Position numbers and translations under genes: made by a program
Shown here: in pieces, positions 1 to 8,458 of the stretch
How the letters are laid out: each line of letters begins with the position of its first letter
Numbering within the stretch: the first letter of the stretch is position 1
Notes under the pieces: model-generated
What the model was told of the DNA's origin: nothing
Database searches by the model: none
What the model saw: only the letters and a program-made list of their open reading frames with translations
DNA from: Gluconobacter sp. Gdi
Lineage (GTDB): Bacteria; Pseudomonadota; Alphaproteobacteria; Acetobacterales; Acetobacteraceae
Reading direction: 5' to 3'
Assembly (NCBI RefSeq): GCF_014132155.1
Contig: NZ_BLJQ01000002.1
Span: 1 to 64,000, forward strand
Length of the DNA stretch: 64,000 nucleotides

Positions 1-89
1 GCCAGACCCTCGAAGAAGGCCCCGCCGCGTCGGTGAACGGGCTTATACGGCCACCTACACACACCGTCAATCAAAAAATCATATAAAAA
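1..89. other. Left-edge sequence, unassigned
   Basis: The first 89 bases hold no gene I can support. One plus-strand reading is open from the edge to a TGA at 34-36 and would give a short basic tail, but this is too short to identify. Bases 60-89 are A-rich and lead into the stop codon of the minus-strand epimerase. No hairpin with a T-run was seen here. Confidence 0.3.
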
Positions 90-1067
90 TCAAAAAACTG
101 ACTTTTTATGAAAATCCTTGAACCATTGGGCAAATTTCATGACCCCGTCCTCAAGCGAGACGCTCGGGGTCCAGCCACATAACGCTTTCACATCCTCTAA
201 GCTTGCCCAAGTTTTCTCCATATCTGCCACGGGGCGAGCTTGATGTTCTATGCATGCAGATCGCTCGAGATGTTTTTCCAACAGCGCAATCAGTGTCGTC
301 ACTTTTTCCGGGCGATCTCCCCCCAGATTCAAGATGCGCGCCTCACCCACTTGAGGAGGAACGTCCGTGATCGAAAGAACACCCGATGTGATGTCATCTA
401 TATAGGTGAAATCCCGAGACAGTCCTTTTCCCTCGTAAAGGGTGACCGGACGGCCCTCGCAGATAGCTTTCGCGAAACCGTAATAAGCCATATCTGGCCG
501 ACCCCACGGCCCATAGACGGTAAAGAACCTCAAGCCTGTCTGTGGAATACCGTGAAGATAAGCATATGCGGAGGCCGTGAGCTCACCTGCGCGCTTTGTA
601 ACCGCATAAAGTGAACCCGGCTCATCCACGCGATCACTCTCTTTGAAAGGCAACGACTGGTTGCGACCATAGACTGAGGACGAAGACGCATAGACAAAAT
701 GCTTCAACCTTTTCAGGCTTCTGGATGCCTCCAGCAAAACAACCTGCCCCATGACATTCGCTTGTACATAGGAATACGGGTCTATGAGTGAGTATCGAAC
801 TCCCGCCTGAGCTGCCAGATGAATGATGACTTCAATATCAGAATGGCCATCAATGACTGATCGCATAGCCTCGCGGTCAGACACGTCCTTCTGCTCGAAC
901 ACAAACCCTTTTTGACACGTCAGTCTGTTCAGGCGCGCCGTTTTCAAGAGCGGGTCATAATAATCATTCAGCGTATCAACGCCGACTACCTCCATGCCTC
1001 GCGCCAGCAAGGCATGCGAGACGTGAAAACCGATAAATCCCGCTGCCCCGGTAACTAAAACCTTCAC
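90..1067 (-). CDS. NAD-dependent sugar epimerase, UDP-glucuronate 4-epimerase type
   Basis: This is a 325-residue extended short-chain dehydrogenase. The N-terminus has the nucleotide-binding glycine motif (VTGAAGFIG, residues 5-13). It is followed by the DTLNDYYDP segment typical of the UDP-glucuronate/UDP-galacturonate 4-epimerase (LpsL/CapI) branch, a Ser-rich YASSSSVYG strand and the catalytic YxxxK (LYAVTK). Such enzymes interconvert UDP-sugar acids in the cytoplasm for capsule, LPS or exopolysaccharide. The start lies 3 bases past the stop of the upstream DUF192 gene, so the two are probably cotranscribed. No glycosyltransferase sits beside it, so the glycan it serves is not shown. The family call is firm; the exact substrate is inferred. 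Confidence 0.85.
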   Translation of the reverse strand: MKVLVTGAAGFIGFHVSHALLARGMEVVGVDTLNDYYDPLLKTARLNRLTCQKGFVFEQKDVSDREAMRSVIDGHSDIEVIIHLAAQAGVRYSLIDPYSYVQANVMGQVVLLEASRSLKRLKHFVYASSSSVYGRNQSLPFKESDRVDEPGSLYAVTKRAGELTASAYAYLHGIPQTGLRFFTVYGPWGRPDMAYYGFAKAICEGRPVTLYEGKGLSRDFTYIDDITSGVLSITDVPPQVGEARILNLGGDRPEKVTTLIALLEKHLERSACIEHQARPVADMEKTWASLEDVKALCGWTPSVSLEDGVMKFAQWFKDFHKKSVF

Positions 1068-1070
1068 GTA

Positions 1071-1562
1071 TCAGTGCTTCAGTGCCGGGCTACTTACGGT
1101 ATCCCCTACGCGGATACCCAACTCTTCCGTAACCCCCCCAGCAAGCTCAAGCGTGTTGGCCACAACCCCGTCACTGCTCAGGATTGCCTCACTCAGCGGA
1201 ACCGCCTTCTCCGCAATGGCATGAACATGATTGGTGGAATCAATGAAAACGATATCGAGGGATACCAGTGTGTTTCTCATCCACATGTCCGAAACCTGCG
1301 GCTGCGGCCAAAGGAAAAGCATTCCCTTGTTTTTGGGCAGCTCCTTGCGGAACATTTCGCCGACTTCCTGTTCCCTGTAGGTTTTGGCCAACTCCACCGT
1401 AAACGAGTGCTTAACTCCGTCTTGCGTCGTGATTGTCAAAGGTGCTGTCGGAAGAACAGGCTGCGCCTGACGAATAGGTTCTTCTGCGGCACAGGCGGAA
1501 GCCGTCATACTGCCCGCGAGAACACCTATCGCACCTAATATGGAACAAGCCATTACACGCAT
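1071..1562 (-). CDS. DUF192 family exported protein
   Basis: This 163-residue protein starts at the ATG at 1562, preceded by AGAGGG. A longer reading to 1670 would run into the upstream gene and lose the signal peptide. The N-terminus (MRVMACSILGAIGVLAGSM, then ASACAAEE) looks like a cleavable signal peptide. The body matches DUF192: QEVGEMFRKELPKNKGMLFLW, then MWMRNTLVSLDIVFID and a C-terminal ELAGG segment. The family is small and periplasmic, of unknown biochemical role. It sits between an MBL hydrolase (20-base gap) and an epimerase (3-base gap) on the same strand, which suggests one transcript. Confidence 0.85.
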   Translation of the reverse strand: MRVMACSILGAIGVLAGSMTASACAAEEPIRQAQPVLPTAPLTITTQDGVKHSFTVELAKTYREQEVGEMFRKELPKNKGMLFLWPQPQVSDMWMRNTLVSLDIVFIDSTNHVHAIAEKAVPLSEAILSSDGVVANTLELAGGVTEELGIRVGDTVSSPALKH

Positions 1563-1581
1563 GGGAAACCCTCTTTGAAAT

Positions 1582-2238
1582 TTATCGTTCAGAAACAAGA
1601 AATGGATTGGACCGGCGTTCTTCCCCAATGGTCGTAGGCATTCCATGCCCACACAGCACCACAGTCTCATCCGGCAAACTCATGAGATGTTGGCGAATAC
1701 CTGCAATCAGCGCAGGAGCATCCCCATAAGCAAAATCGGTTCGGCCTACCGTCCGGCGGAACAATGTATCGCCAACAATGGCACGACGACTGCCATGATC
1801 CACAAACACGATATGTCCTGGCGTATGTCCGGGAATATGACGCACCTCGATATCATGGCCCAGAAGTTGGAGTGTCTCACCGCTTTCCAGAAAGCGGTCC
1901 GGAACAACACTCACCATCCCTGTCATACCAAAATGCGCAGCCTGTTTCTCAATACTACTTAGCAGGAACGCATCACGCCGATCTGGCCCGAGAACAGGCA
2001 CAGGATCTGATTGAATTTTATTCAGGCGTTCCCGGAGCTCATCAGCGCCGCCAGCATGATCAAGATGTCCATGCGTAAGAAGAATAGCCTCAACCGTCAG
2101 CCCACGGAGCTGAGAGAGCAGTTCATCCACATCCCCCCCTGGATCGACCACCACGGCATGGTTCCGTTCGTCCCAGAGGATCGTGCAATTCTGCCGGATC
2201 GGCGTCACAGGCACTCTTTTGACATTCAAAGGGACCAC
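1582..2238 (-). CDS. Metallo-beta-lactamase fold hydrolase, glyoxalase II-like
   Basis: This is a 218-residue single-domain MBL hydrolase. The zinc motif THGHLDHAGG gives His56, His58, Asp60 and His61; later metal ligands are seen in HIPGHTPGH, GDTLF and CGHGMPT. This arrangement is typical of YcbL/GloB-like thioesterases that hydrolyse S-lactoylglutathione or related thioesters in the cytoplasm. The length fits the short YcbL type rather than full glyoxalase II (about 250). The start is GTG with GGGAGAA a few bases upstream. It is the first gene of a minus-strand set with the DUF192 and epimerase genes. The true substrate cannot be read from sequence. Confidence 0.85.
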   Translation of the reverse strand: MVPLNVKRVPVTPIRQNCTILWDERNHAVVVDPGGDVDELLSQLRGLTVEAILLTHGHLDHAGGADELRERLNKIQSDPVPVLGPDRRDAFLLSSIEKQAAHFGMTGMVSVVPDRFLESGETLQLLGHDIEVRHIPGHTPGHIVFVDHGSRRAIVGDTLFRRTVGRTDFAYGDAPALIAGIRQHLMSLPDETVVLCGHGMPTTIGEERRSNPFLVSER

Positions 2239-2385
2239 GGTTTTTTCTCCCGCACGGCCAGTTTAGCGATACCTCCCGGCGATACCGCGTCCCACCCCCT
2301 ACGACAAGGGAGCCAAGAGGTGATTGACCGCTTCTTAAAGCCGCCTCACTCTGGGGCTTTCCAATCTCGGGATCAGGATACCCCC

Positions 2386-2736
2386 ATGAGCCGCATCATT
2401 CGCACAGAACCCAACGCCATTCTTTCCAAGGCTGTGGAATATCATGGCTTTGTTTTCACTCAAGGCGTTGTCGCCTCAGACCTGTCACAAGATATCGATG
2501 GCCAGACCAAAGACGTCCTGGCTCAACTCGATGCCATTCTTGAAGAACACGGCACAGACAATACCCGCATTCTTCAGGCACAGATCTGGCTTAAAGACAT
2601 CGCAGACCGCAATGCTCTCAACACGCACTGGTCCGCATGGCTCCCGGAAGGACTAGCTCCTGCACGCGCCTGCGTTCAGGCTGTCATGGCTGACCCACGC
2701 ATCCTCGTGGAAATCATGCTGACAACCACGAAATAA
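2386..2736 (+). CDS. RidA family (YjgF/YER057c/UK114) protein
   Basis: This is a 116-residue protein beginning MSRIIRTEPN. It shows RidA-family features: an early GFVFTQGVVA strand, DIDGQTKDVLAQLDAIL, and a C-terminal ARACVQAVMADPRILVEI that carries the conserved Arg and the (I/V)E(I/V) end. RidA proteins hydrolyse reactive enamine/imine intermediates released by PLP enzymes. The ATG at 2386 was chosen because the frame upstream overlaps the opposite-strand MBL gene and has no family similarity. It lies divergent from the MBL gene with about 150 bases between. It may belong to a RidA subgroup other than archetypal RidA. Confidence 0.85.
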   Translation: MSRIIRTEPNAILSKAVEYHGFVFTQGVVASDLSQDIDGQTKDVLAQLDAILEEHGTDNTRILQAQIWLKDIADRNALNTHWSAWLPEGLAPARACVQAVMADPRILVEIMLTTTK

Positions 2737-2786
2737 GCCACCCGACCAAATACGGCACAATTAAGGCAGAATGCGACACGAGAAAG

Positions 2787-2807
2787 ATTTTCATTAGAAA
2801 TGAAAAT
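2787..2807. repeat. 9-bp inverted repeat after the RidA gene
   Basis: ATTTTCATT and AATGAAAAT form a perfect 9-bp dyad with a 3-base loop in an AT-rich stretch 50 bases after the RidA stop. No T-run follows, so it is a weak terminator candidate. It could also be an operator for the next gene. Confidence 0.4.
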
Positions 2808-2820
2808 TTAACCCTCAGTG

Positions 2821-2848
2821 ATGCATTCTGCCCTTGTCAGGGTTGCAT
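2821..2848 (+). promoter_or_regulatory. Leader hairpin upstream of the CHAP gene
   Basis: ATGCA...TGCAT enclose an inner CCCT/AGGG stem. The hairpin sits about 60 bases before the proposed GTG start of the CHAP protein. It may be a transcript leader structure. No known riboswitch is recognised. Confidence 0.3.
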
Positions 2849-2907
2849 GAAGATTGTTAGCTCCCTGTCACCCGAACGACACAAGCCTATTCAGGATCAA
2901 AAAGATC

Positions 2908-3630
2908 GTGACGCATAAAAGTTGCCGGAAAACATTTTTCTCTGCCCTGGCGCTCTCAGCTGTCATGTTCTTTGCGAGTCATGCACAGGCCAAACACCTT
3001 CGTGGTTCACATGGCGGTCATAGTGTCTTCCGCTCTCATCGAGCCTCTCATTCCTACCACCACACCTTTTCAGCGGCGCACGTTATTCAGTGCGTAGCTT
3101 ACGCTAAGGAAGCTTCTTCCGTCGTGCTGCACGGCAACGCACGGGACTGGTGGTATAACGCCGCGGGCCGCTATGCTCGTGGTAACGCTCCTGAGGCGGG
3201 ATCAGTTCTAAATTTCCGTGGCATCCGTCGTATGCCTCTGGGTCACGTCGCTGTTGTCCGTTCCGTCGAGAACAATCGCACAATCTACATTGACCAGTCT
3301 CACTGGGCGTCCAACGGCATTGCACACAACGTGCGCGTCGTTGATGTGTCACCCAACAATGACTGGAGTGCAGTCCGCGTTGCCCTCAACGACCGTAGCG
3401 GCCGTCTTGGCAGCATTTACCCGACATACGGCTTCATCTATGGCCGCGCAGACGATGGTCGCCAGGCGCCGCAGGTCATGGTCGCCCGCGAAAGCCATGC
3501 AACCACCTTCCGTCATCGTGCGATCTTCAGAGGATCGAATGCTCTGAGTCATCCGATGAGCAACACAGAAGTGGCGGAAGCCCCGGACGATGCCTTTACA
3601 TCTGACGCGCCGAACCGGTCTATCCGATAA
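2908..3630 (+). CDS. Secreted CHAP-domain (NlpC/P60-like) cell-wall hydrolase
   Basis: This 240-residue protein has a signal peptide (VTHKSCRKTFFSALALSAVM, then FFASHAQA) when started at the GTG at 2908. A TTG at 2854 is in frame but would place a polar stretch ahead of the signal. After a His/Ser/Arg-rich linker, residues 58-170 form a CHAP-like domain with QCVAYAK (catalytic Cys62) and LGHVAVV (His113). Such domains cleave peptidoglycan peptides or cross-bridges, so the expected site of action is the periplasm. The C-terminal 70 residues are low in recognisable motifs. A strong terminator follows. It stands alone, with rlmH converging from the other side. Confidence 0.8.
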   Translation: MTHKSCRKTFFSALALSAVMFFASHAQAKHLRGSHGGHSVFRSHRASHSYHHTFSAAHVIQCVAYAKEASSVVLHGNARDWWYNAAGRYARGNAPEAGSVLNFRGIRRMPLGHVAVVRSVENNRTIYIDQSHWASNGIAHNVRVVDVSPNNDWSAVRVALNDRSGRLGSIYPTYGFIYGRADDGRQAPQVMVARESHATTFRHRAIFRGSNALSHPMSNTEVAEAPDDAFTSDAPNRSIR

Positions 3631-3648
3631 GAATACTCCAGAAGCGAA

Positions 3649-3677
3649 AAGCGGGGCTAAGTGCCCCGCTTTTTTTA
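3649..3677 (+). terminator. Rho-independent terminator after the CHAP gene
   Basis: GCGGGGC (3651-3657) and GCCCCGC (3663-3669) form a stem with loop TAAGT, followed by a run of seven T. An A-run on the 5' side may let it also stop minus-strand transcripts leaving rlmH. Confidence 0.85.
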
Positions 3678-3699
3678 TACCCAATCGCTCAGAAACTGC

Positions 3700-4158
3700 T
3701 TAATCAGGCCGGCTATCTTTATGATACGGATGGTTCGAATTGATAGCCTGAGCGCGGAACACCTGCTCGGCAATCATCACGCGCACTAGCATGTGGGGCC
3801 AAGTCATCGCTCCGAGAGCAATAACGGCGTCGGCTCTTTGGATCACTGATCCATCAAGCCCCTCTGCTCCGCCAATCAAGAAATGTACCGGACGGCCAGT
3901 TTCCTGCCATCGAGAAAACGTAGCCGCAAACTGCAGGCTGCTAAATGTCTTTCCTCCCTCATCGAGGGCAACGACAAAAGCATTGTCAGGACAGGCCCCC
4001 AGAAGTCCGGCAGCGTCTTTGCGCTTCTGCTCCATGACAGAGCCTTTGGAGGGCGCAATCTCTGTCACAGTCAACGCAGGCCGAATCCGGGCAGCGTAAC
4101 GGTCGAAAAGCTCCCGTTCCGGGCCGGACTTCAGTCGCCCAATAGCAACGAGCTTCAT
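3700..4158 (-). CDS. rlmH: 23S rRNA (pseudouridine-1915-N3)-methyltransferase RlmH
   Basis: At 152 residues this is close to the usual 155. It has the SPOUT-class features of Rlm[15 protein letters not shown] at the start, [12 protein letters not shown], and LIGGAEGLD, part of the knotted SAM-binding site, with [19 protein letters not shown] and a C-terminal HPYHK. It methylates helix 69 of 23S rRNA. The ATG directly abuts the stop of rsfS (4159), so it is translated from the same message. This rsfS-rlmH order is standard in Alphaproteobacteria. Confidence 0.95.
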   Translation of the reverse strand: MKLVAIGRLKSGPERELFDRYAARIRPALTVTEIAPSKGSVMEQKRKDAAGLLGACPDNAFVVALDEGGKTFSSLQFAATFSRWQETGRPVHFLIGGAEGLDGSVIQRADAVIALGAMTWPHMLVRVMIAEQVFRAQAINSNHPYHKDSRPD

Positions 4159-4803
4159 TCAGCCCTGCTCTTCGTCCTTACCGACAGCCACTTCGGATTC
4201 GCTCGAATCCAGATCAGAGCCCCACATCTTCTCAAGAGCATACAGCTCGCGGCTTTCTGGCTTGAAAAGATGAACAACAACATCTCCCGTATCCAGAAGC
4301 ACCCAGTCGCTGCCATTCGCGCCTTCAACCAGAACCCGGTTGAAGCCGTCTTCACCCAGCTTCTTCTCGATGTGATGCGCCATGGCTGCAATCTGCCGAT
4401 CTGCCAGACCCGTTGCCACAACCATATGGTCTGCAAAGTTGGCACGGCCAACCAGATCCAGAACCACAATGTCCTCTGCCTTGTCTTCCTCAAGGCTGCC
4501 CGTGATGATGGACAGCATTTTTGTCAGAACATCAGGCTGCACAGGCTCGCGCTTGACGGCAGTCTTCTTGGGGCCAGCAGCAGCAGCCTTCTTGCGAGGC
4601 GTTCCAGGCACCTTGGCAGCCTCGGCCAGTGCCGCATCAGGGGTGCTGGTTTTCCGACGCGTGGTCTTGGCCTTCGGGTCGGTTGAGGTCGTCTTGGTGA
4701 TGGCTTTTACTCCTGATCCGGTTCCAGACAGATTTGCCCGGACTCTCGCAACGCTGTAGCCGATATATCGTTCTGCGGCGCAGAAAGGAACGTCCATGCG
4801 CAT
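4159..4803 (-). CDS. rsfS: Ribosome silencing factor RsfS (Iojap) with long N-terminal extension
   Basis: The C-terminal 120 residues are a complete RsfS domain (DKAEDIVVLDLVGRANFADH, then ATGLADRQIAAMA and SDWVLLDTGDVVVHLF). RsfS binds ribosomal protein L14 and blocks subunit joining during starvation. Ahead of it lies a Lys/Ala/Thr/Pro-rich stretch of about 60 residues. No ATG, GTG or TTG occurs in frame between the nadD stop (4707) and the Met just before the domain (about residue 97). Either translation begins at 4803 or 4797, overlapping nadD by about 90 bases in another frame, or a non-standard start is used. The domain identity is certain; the start is not. Confidence 0.85.
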   Translation of the reverse strand: MRMDVPFCAAERYIGYSVARVRANLSGTGSGVKAITKTTSTDPKAKTTRRKTSTPDAALAEAAKVPGTPRKKAAAAGPKKTAVKREPVQPDVLTKMLSIITGSLEEDKAEDIVVLDLVGRANFADHMVVATGLADRQIAAMAHHIEKKLGEDGFNRVLVEGANGSDWVLLDTGDVVVHLFKPESRELYALEKMWGSDLDSSESEVAVGKDEEQG

Positions 4804-5294
4804 CCTTTTCTTTGCGCCAGTATAGCAGCCTCCCTAGAAGGCCGTCGATTTCGCCGTAAAGCCGACGCCGCAGCCCCGTGCAAAGCAGGCGTTACACTCC
4901 CTGGCCGCGGCAGAATCGCTATTGGCACCATACGGGCCAGCATCCTCCAGTTTTTCCAGCGAGAGAATTGCGCCAGCCCATCCGCTCCCATCAACCAGAC
5001 AAACTGAACATGAGGAAAGCGCTTCTGAAGCAATGCCACAGTCTTCACTGTAAAACGCTGTTTCAGCCTTGCTTCTATATCCGTAGCACAGATTCGACGG
5101 TCATCAGCGATCTTCCGGGCTGATGCAAGGCGCGCCCTGAACGATCCCATGCCCTTTCGAGGCTTGAGAGGATTCCCAGGTGAGACCATCAGCCACACCT
5201 GATCCAACCGCAGAGAGCGCAACGCCTGCTGAGCCACCTTCAGATGACCATAATGCGCCGGATTGAAAGAGCCACCCAACAGCCCAATCCGCAT
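4707..5294 (-). CDS. nadD: Nicotinate-nucleotide adenylyltransferase NadD
   Basis: This 195-residue protein has the nucleotidyltransferase motif GGSFNPAHYGH near the N-terminus and an ISATALRE segment (the ISSTxIR-type motif) near the C-terminus. It makes nicotinate adenine dinucleotide from NaMN and ATP in NAD synthesis. The final NAD synthase step is also in this window (nadE, 31318-33336). It lies between proA and rsfS on the same strand, with 32 bases to the proA stop. Confidence 0.95.
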   Translation of the reverse strand: MRIGLLGGSFNPAHYGHLKVAQQALRSLRLDQVWLMVSPGNPLKPRKGMGSFRARLASARKIADDRRICATDIEARLKQRFTVKTVALLQKRFPHVQFVWLMGADGLAQFSRWKNWRMLARMVPIAILPRPGSVTPALHGAAASALRRNRRPSREAAILAQRKGCAWTFLSAPQNDISATALRESGQICLEPDQE

Positions 5295-5326
5295 ACGTCG
5301 GCCATCGCCAAACGTCGGGATCGTAT

Positions 5327-6583
5327 TCAGCCTCGCACCTGTCCGTTGCCAAGCACTTCATAGCGATAACACGTCAACTGTTCGAGCCCCACCGGGCCTC
5401 GCGCATGCATCCGTCCCGTGGCAATGCCGATTTCAGCCCCAAAGCCAAATTCACCACCATCACAGAACTGAGTCGATGCATTCCACAGCACAACCGCACT
5501 ATCAGTCCCATTCAGGAACGCGGCGGCAATCTCAGGATCTTCAGCGATAATCGCTTCCGTATGAGCACTGCCATGACGCGCGATATGGTCGAGAGCCTCC
5601 TCAACGCCATCAACAACAGCGATGGAGAGAATCGAATCCAGCCACTCCGTATCGAAATCGGCGGCACTGGCAGGAGGCAAGGTTGAAACTATAGATCTGG
5701 CAGCCTCATCCGCCCGGAATGTGCAGCCCTTGGCAGCCAGATCATCCACAATGTGCGGCAGGAGTGACGGAGCAATCGCCCGATCAATCAGAAGCGTTTC
5801 TGTCGCCCCACAGATTCCCGTACGGCGCATCTTGGCATCCAGAAGAACCCGACGCGCCATCTCAGGATCAGCACTGGCATGAACATAGGTGTGATTCAGT
5901 CCATCGGCATGGGCCAGAACAGGCACCCGCGCCTCACGCTGGACGCGTTCCACCAAAGATTTTCCACCACGTGGAATGATGAGGTCCACGCCCTCAGCAG
6001 CCTGAAGGAGCGCACCCACAAGAGTACGATCGGCAGACGGCAAAATCTGCACACAAGCCGGATCAAGACCCGCAGCCGTCAGCCCTTCAACCATCGCCGC
6101 ATGAATTGCGCGCGCCGAATTCAGGCTTTCGCCTCCACCACGTAAAATGACAGCATTGCCAGACTTGATGCAAAGAGCCGCAGCATCAGCCCCAACATTC
6201 GGCCGGCTTTCGTAAATCATACCGATGACACCGAGCGGAACAGCAACACGACGGAACAGCAACCCGTTAGGGCGCTCCCATTCTGCAAGAACGCGTCCAA
6301 GCGGATCAGGCAGCTTTGCAACGTCTTCCAGACCCTTTGCCATGGCCTGAACGCGCTCAGGCGTTAACGTCAGACGGTCCCGGAATGCAGCAGTCCGATC
6401 ATCAGAAAGCCCGGCTAGATCCTGCTCGTTTGCCGCAACGATTGCTGCGCTGTTGGCACGAAGTGCCTGAGCAGCAGCATTTAGTGCCAGATTACGCGTC
6501 GCCTCATCTGCTCGCGCCAATCCACGAGCAGCCTGACGGGCCTTATCCGTCAGCCCTTTCAGAATAGCCGCAGCGTCAGACAT
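5327..6583 (-). CDS. proA: Gamma-glutamyl phosphate reductase ProA
   Basis: This 418-residue aldehyde-dehydrogenase-fold enzyme begins MSDAAAILKG. The catalytic Cys is in RRTGICGATETLLID. PLGVIGMIYESRPNV and the EFGFGAEIGIATGRMHARGPVGL C-terminal signature are intact. It reduces gamma-glutamyl phosphate to the semialdehyde in proline synthesis; proC for the last step is at 19021-19848. The chosen ATG overlaps the ychF stop (6576-6578) by 8 bases. The frame remains open to 6739, but that part lies inside ychF and shows no ProA similarity. Confidence 0.96.
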   Translation of the reverse strand: MSDAAAILKGLTDKARQAARGLARADEATRNLALNAAAQALRANSAAIVAANEQDLAGLSDDRTAAFRDRLTLTPERVQAMAKGLEDVAKLPDPLGRVLAEWERPNGLLFRRVAVPLGVIGMIYESRPNVGADAAALCIKSGNAVILRGGGESLNSARAIHAAMVEGLTAAGLDPACVQILPSADRTLVGALLQAAEGVDLIIPRGGKSLVERVQREARVPVLAHADGLNHTYVHASADPEMARRVLLDAKMRRTGICGATETLLIDRAIAPSLLPHIVDDLAAKGCTFRADEAARSIVSTLPPASAADFDTEWLDSILSIAVVDGVEEALDHIARHGSAHTEAIIAEDPEIAAAFLNGTDSAVVLWNASTQFCDGGEFGFGAEIGIATGRMHARGPVGLEQLTCYRYEVLGNGQVRG

Positions 6584-7670
6584 TGAATCGGAACAGGAGA
6601 ATATCTCCGTCCTGCACAACATATTCCTTGCCTTCGATCCGCAACTTCCCAGCCTCCTTAGCGCCTGCTTCACCATTGCAGGCCACATAGTCGTCAAAAG
6701 CAACTGTTTCGCAGGCAATGAAGCCACGCTCGAAATCATTGTGAATGACAGCAGCAGCCTGAGGCGCCTTCACACCTGCCGTAATGGTCCAGGCACGCGC
6801 TTCCTTAGGGCCGACCGTGAAGTATGTCCGCAGACCCAGCAGGCGATAGCCCGCTGCAATCACGCGATCCAGACCACTGTCGCTCAGACCAAGCCCCTCA
6901 AGGAACTCCGTGCGATCTTCCTGCGGCAACTGGCTAACCTCAGCCTCAATCGCAGCAGACACGATCACAACGCCAGCGCCCTCCTCCTCAGCCCGCTTCC
7001 GAACTGCCTCAGAGTGAGCATTGCCGGTCGCCGCAGCAGCCTCCTCGACGTTACAGACATACAGAACCGGCTTCGTCGTCAGAAGCTGAAGACGCGCAGC
7101 CTCACCTTCCTGCCCCTTCGGCACGGCGGTGCGGGCAGGCTTGCCATCACGCAGTGCCACAATCAGCGGCTCCATGAGCTCAAGCTGCGCCTGTGCTTCG
7201 CGATCATTTCCACGCGCACGCTTCTGAAGATTGATCTGGCGCTTCTCAAGGCTTTCCAGATCAGAAAGCATCAGCTCGGTCTCAATGATGTCCGCATCCC
7301 GAACCGGGTCGACCCCACCTTCAACGTGGGTGATGTCATCGTCTTCAAAGCAGCGCAGAACATGAATGATCGCATCCGTCTCGCGGATATTCGCCAGAAA
7401 CTGGTTTCCCAGCCCTTCACCCTTGGACGCGCCACGGACCAGACCCGCAATATCAACAAACTCAAGGCTGGTCGGAATCTCTTTCTGGGACTTACCAATC
7501 TTCACCAGAATATCCAGCCGAGGGTCCGGCACGGCAACACGGCCCGTATTCGGTTCAATGGTGCAGAATGGGTAGTTCGCTGCCTGCGCTGCGGCTGTTT
7601 CCGTCAGAGCATTGAACAACGTGGACTTGCCAACATTGGGCAGACCAACGATGCCGCAATTGAAACCCAT
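6576..7670 (-). CDS. ychF: Redox-regulated ATPase / Obg-like GTPase YchF
   Basis: This 364-residue protein begins MGFNCGIVGLPNVGKS (P-loop at residues 9-16), with the G3 motif DIAGLVRGAS and an NVEE motif in place of NKxD, which explains ATP preference in this family. The C-terminal TGS-like domain ends with VQDGDILLFRFNV, which is diagnostic. YchF/OLA1 binds ribosomes and affects the oxidative stress response. Four extra codons upstream are in frame, but the motif begins at 7670. It lies 215 bases after pth on the same strand and is translationally overlapped with proA. Confidence 0.96.
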   Translation of the reverse strand: MGFNCGIVGLPNVGKSTLFNALTETAAAQAANYPFCTIEPNTGRVAVPDPRLDILVKIGKSQKEIPTSLEFVDIAGLVRGASKGEGLGNQFLANIRETDAIIHVLRCFEDDDITHVEGGVDPVRDADIIETELMLSDLESLEKRQINLQKRARGNDREAQAQLELMEPLIVALRDGKPARTAVPKGQEGEAARLQLLTTKPVLYVCNVEEAAAATGNAHSEAVRKRAEEEGAGVVIVSAAIEAEVSQLPQEDRTEFLEGLGLSDSGLDRVIAAGYRLLGLRTYFTVGPKEARAWTITAGVKAPQAAAVIHNDFERGFIACETVAFDDYVACNGEAGAKEAGKLRIEGKEYVVQDGDILLFRFNV

Positions 7671-7885
7671 TGTGCTCTCCATCTTTCAGGCCGCCACATC
7701 GGTCAGCCCAGTCTCAGAATTCAGTTGCCCTGTGTTCGCAGAATCCACGCCCACGGACAACACCTGCACCCTGCAAAACAGGCAGCAGAGTACGATTCCC
7801 GCCCGAGAACTCTCTCTGGCAACGATACCCGCACGTTATAACAGTGAAAAAAGCTGACCATAAGAGACCTGAAGTCTCGCGGCAC

Positions 7886-8455
7886 TCAGGCCGTAAGCAG
7901 CGCCACTTTCGTCATGAACGCTTCATTCTCGCCCTTGGCCAGAATAGGCGCAGCATCCGCAACTGCCTCAAGCCACCGCTCAAGCTCCGGCTCTTCCGCC
8001 TTGGCGAAATTCCCCAGAACATGCCCGTGCACCCGGTCCTTATGCCCCGGATGGCCAATGCCCATCCGCACACGCCAGTAATCCGGTCCGGGAAGACAGC
8101 GATCCATTGAGCGAAGGCCATTATGCCCAGCCGCTCCGCCGCCACGCTTGATGCGCAGCTTGCCGAAAGCAAGATCGAGTTCATCATGGAAAACGGTAAT
8201 GTCGGCCTGCGCGATCTTGAAGAACTGCGCGGCCTGCTGAACGCTGTCGCCCGACAGGTTCATGTAGGTCATCGGCTTGAGGAGCAGAATTTTCTGCCCC
8301 CCAATAACGCCCTCGGAAGTCTCCCCCCGAAAGCGCTTGCGCCACGGGGAAAACCCGTGACGCCTGGCGATTTCATCAACCGCCATGAAGCCGATGTTAT
8401 GTCGATGACGGCTCATCCCCGGCTCGGGATTGCCGAGACCGGTCCAGAGCCTCAT
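7886..8455 (-). CDS. pth: Peptidyl-tRNA hydrolase Pth
   Basis: This is 189 residues, the normal length. The active site shows [17 protein letters not shown] (catalytic His19 in RHN), [19 protein letters not shown] and GHNGLRS. It recycles peptidyl-tRNA released from stalled ribosomes. It starts 3 bases after the rplY stop, so the two are one operon, a common pairing. Confidence 0.97.
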   Translation of the reverse strand: MRLWTGLGNPEPGMSRHRHNIGFMAVDEIARRHGFSPWRKRFRGETSEGVIGGQKILLLKPMTYMNLSGDSVQQAAQFFKIAQADITVFHDELDLAFGKLRIKRGGGAAGHNGLRSMDRCLPGPDYWRVRMGIGHPGHKDRVHGHVLGNFAKAEEPELERWLEAVADAAPILAKGENEAFMTKVALLTA

Positions 8456-8458
8456 GAC

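Noticed and set aside
6741-7841. Long plus-strand open frame opposite ychF
   Set aside because: It is a mirror frame of a well-identified GTPase gene, with His/Arg/Leu-rich composition and no domain.
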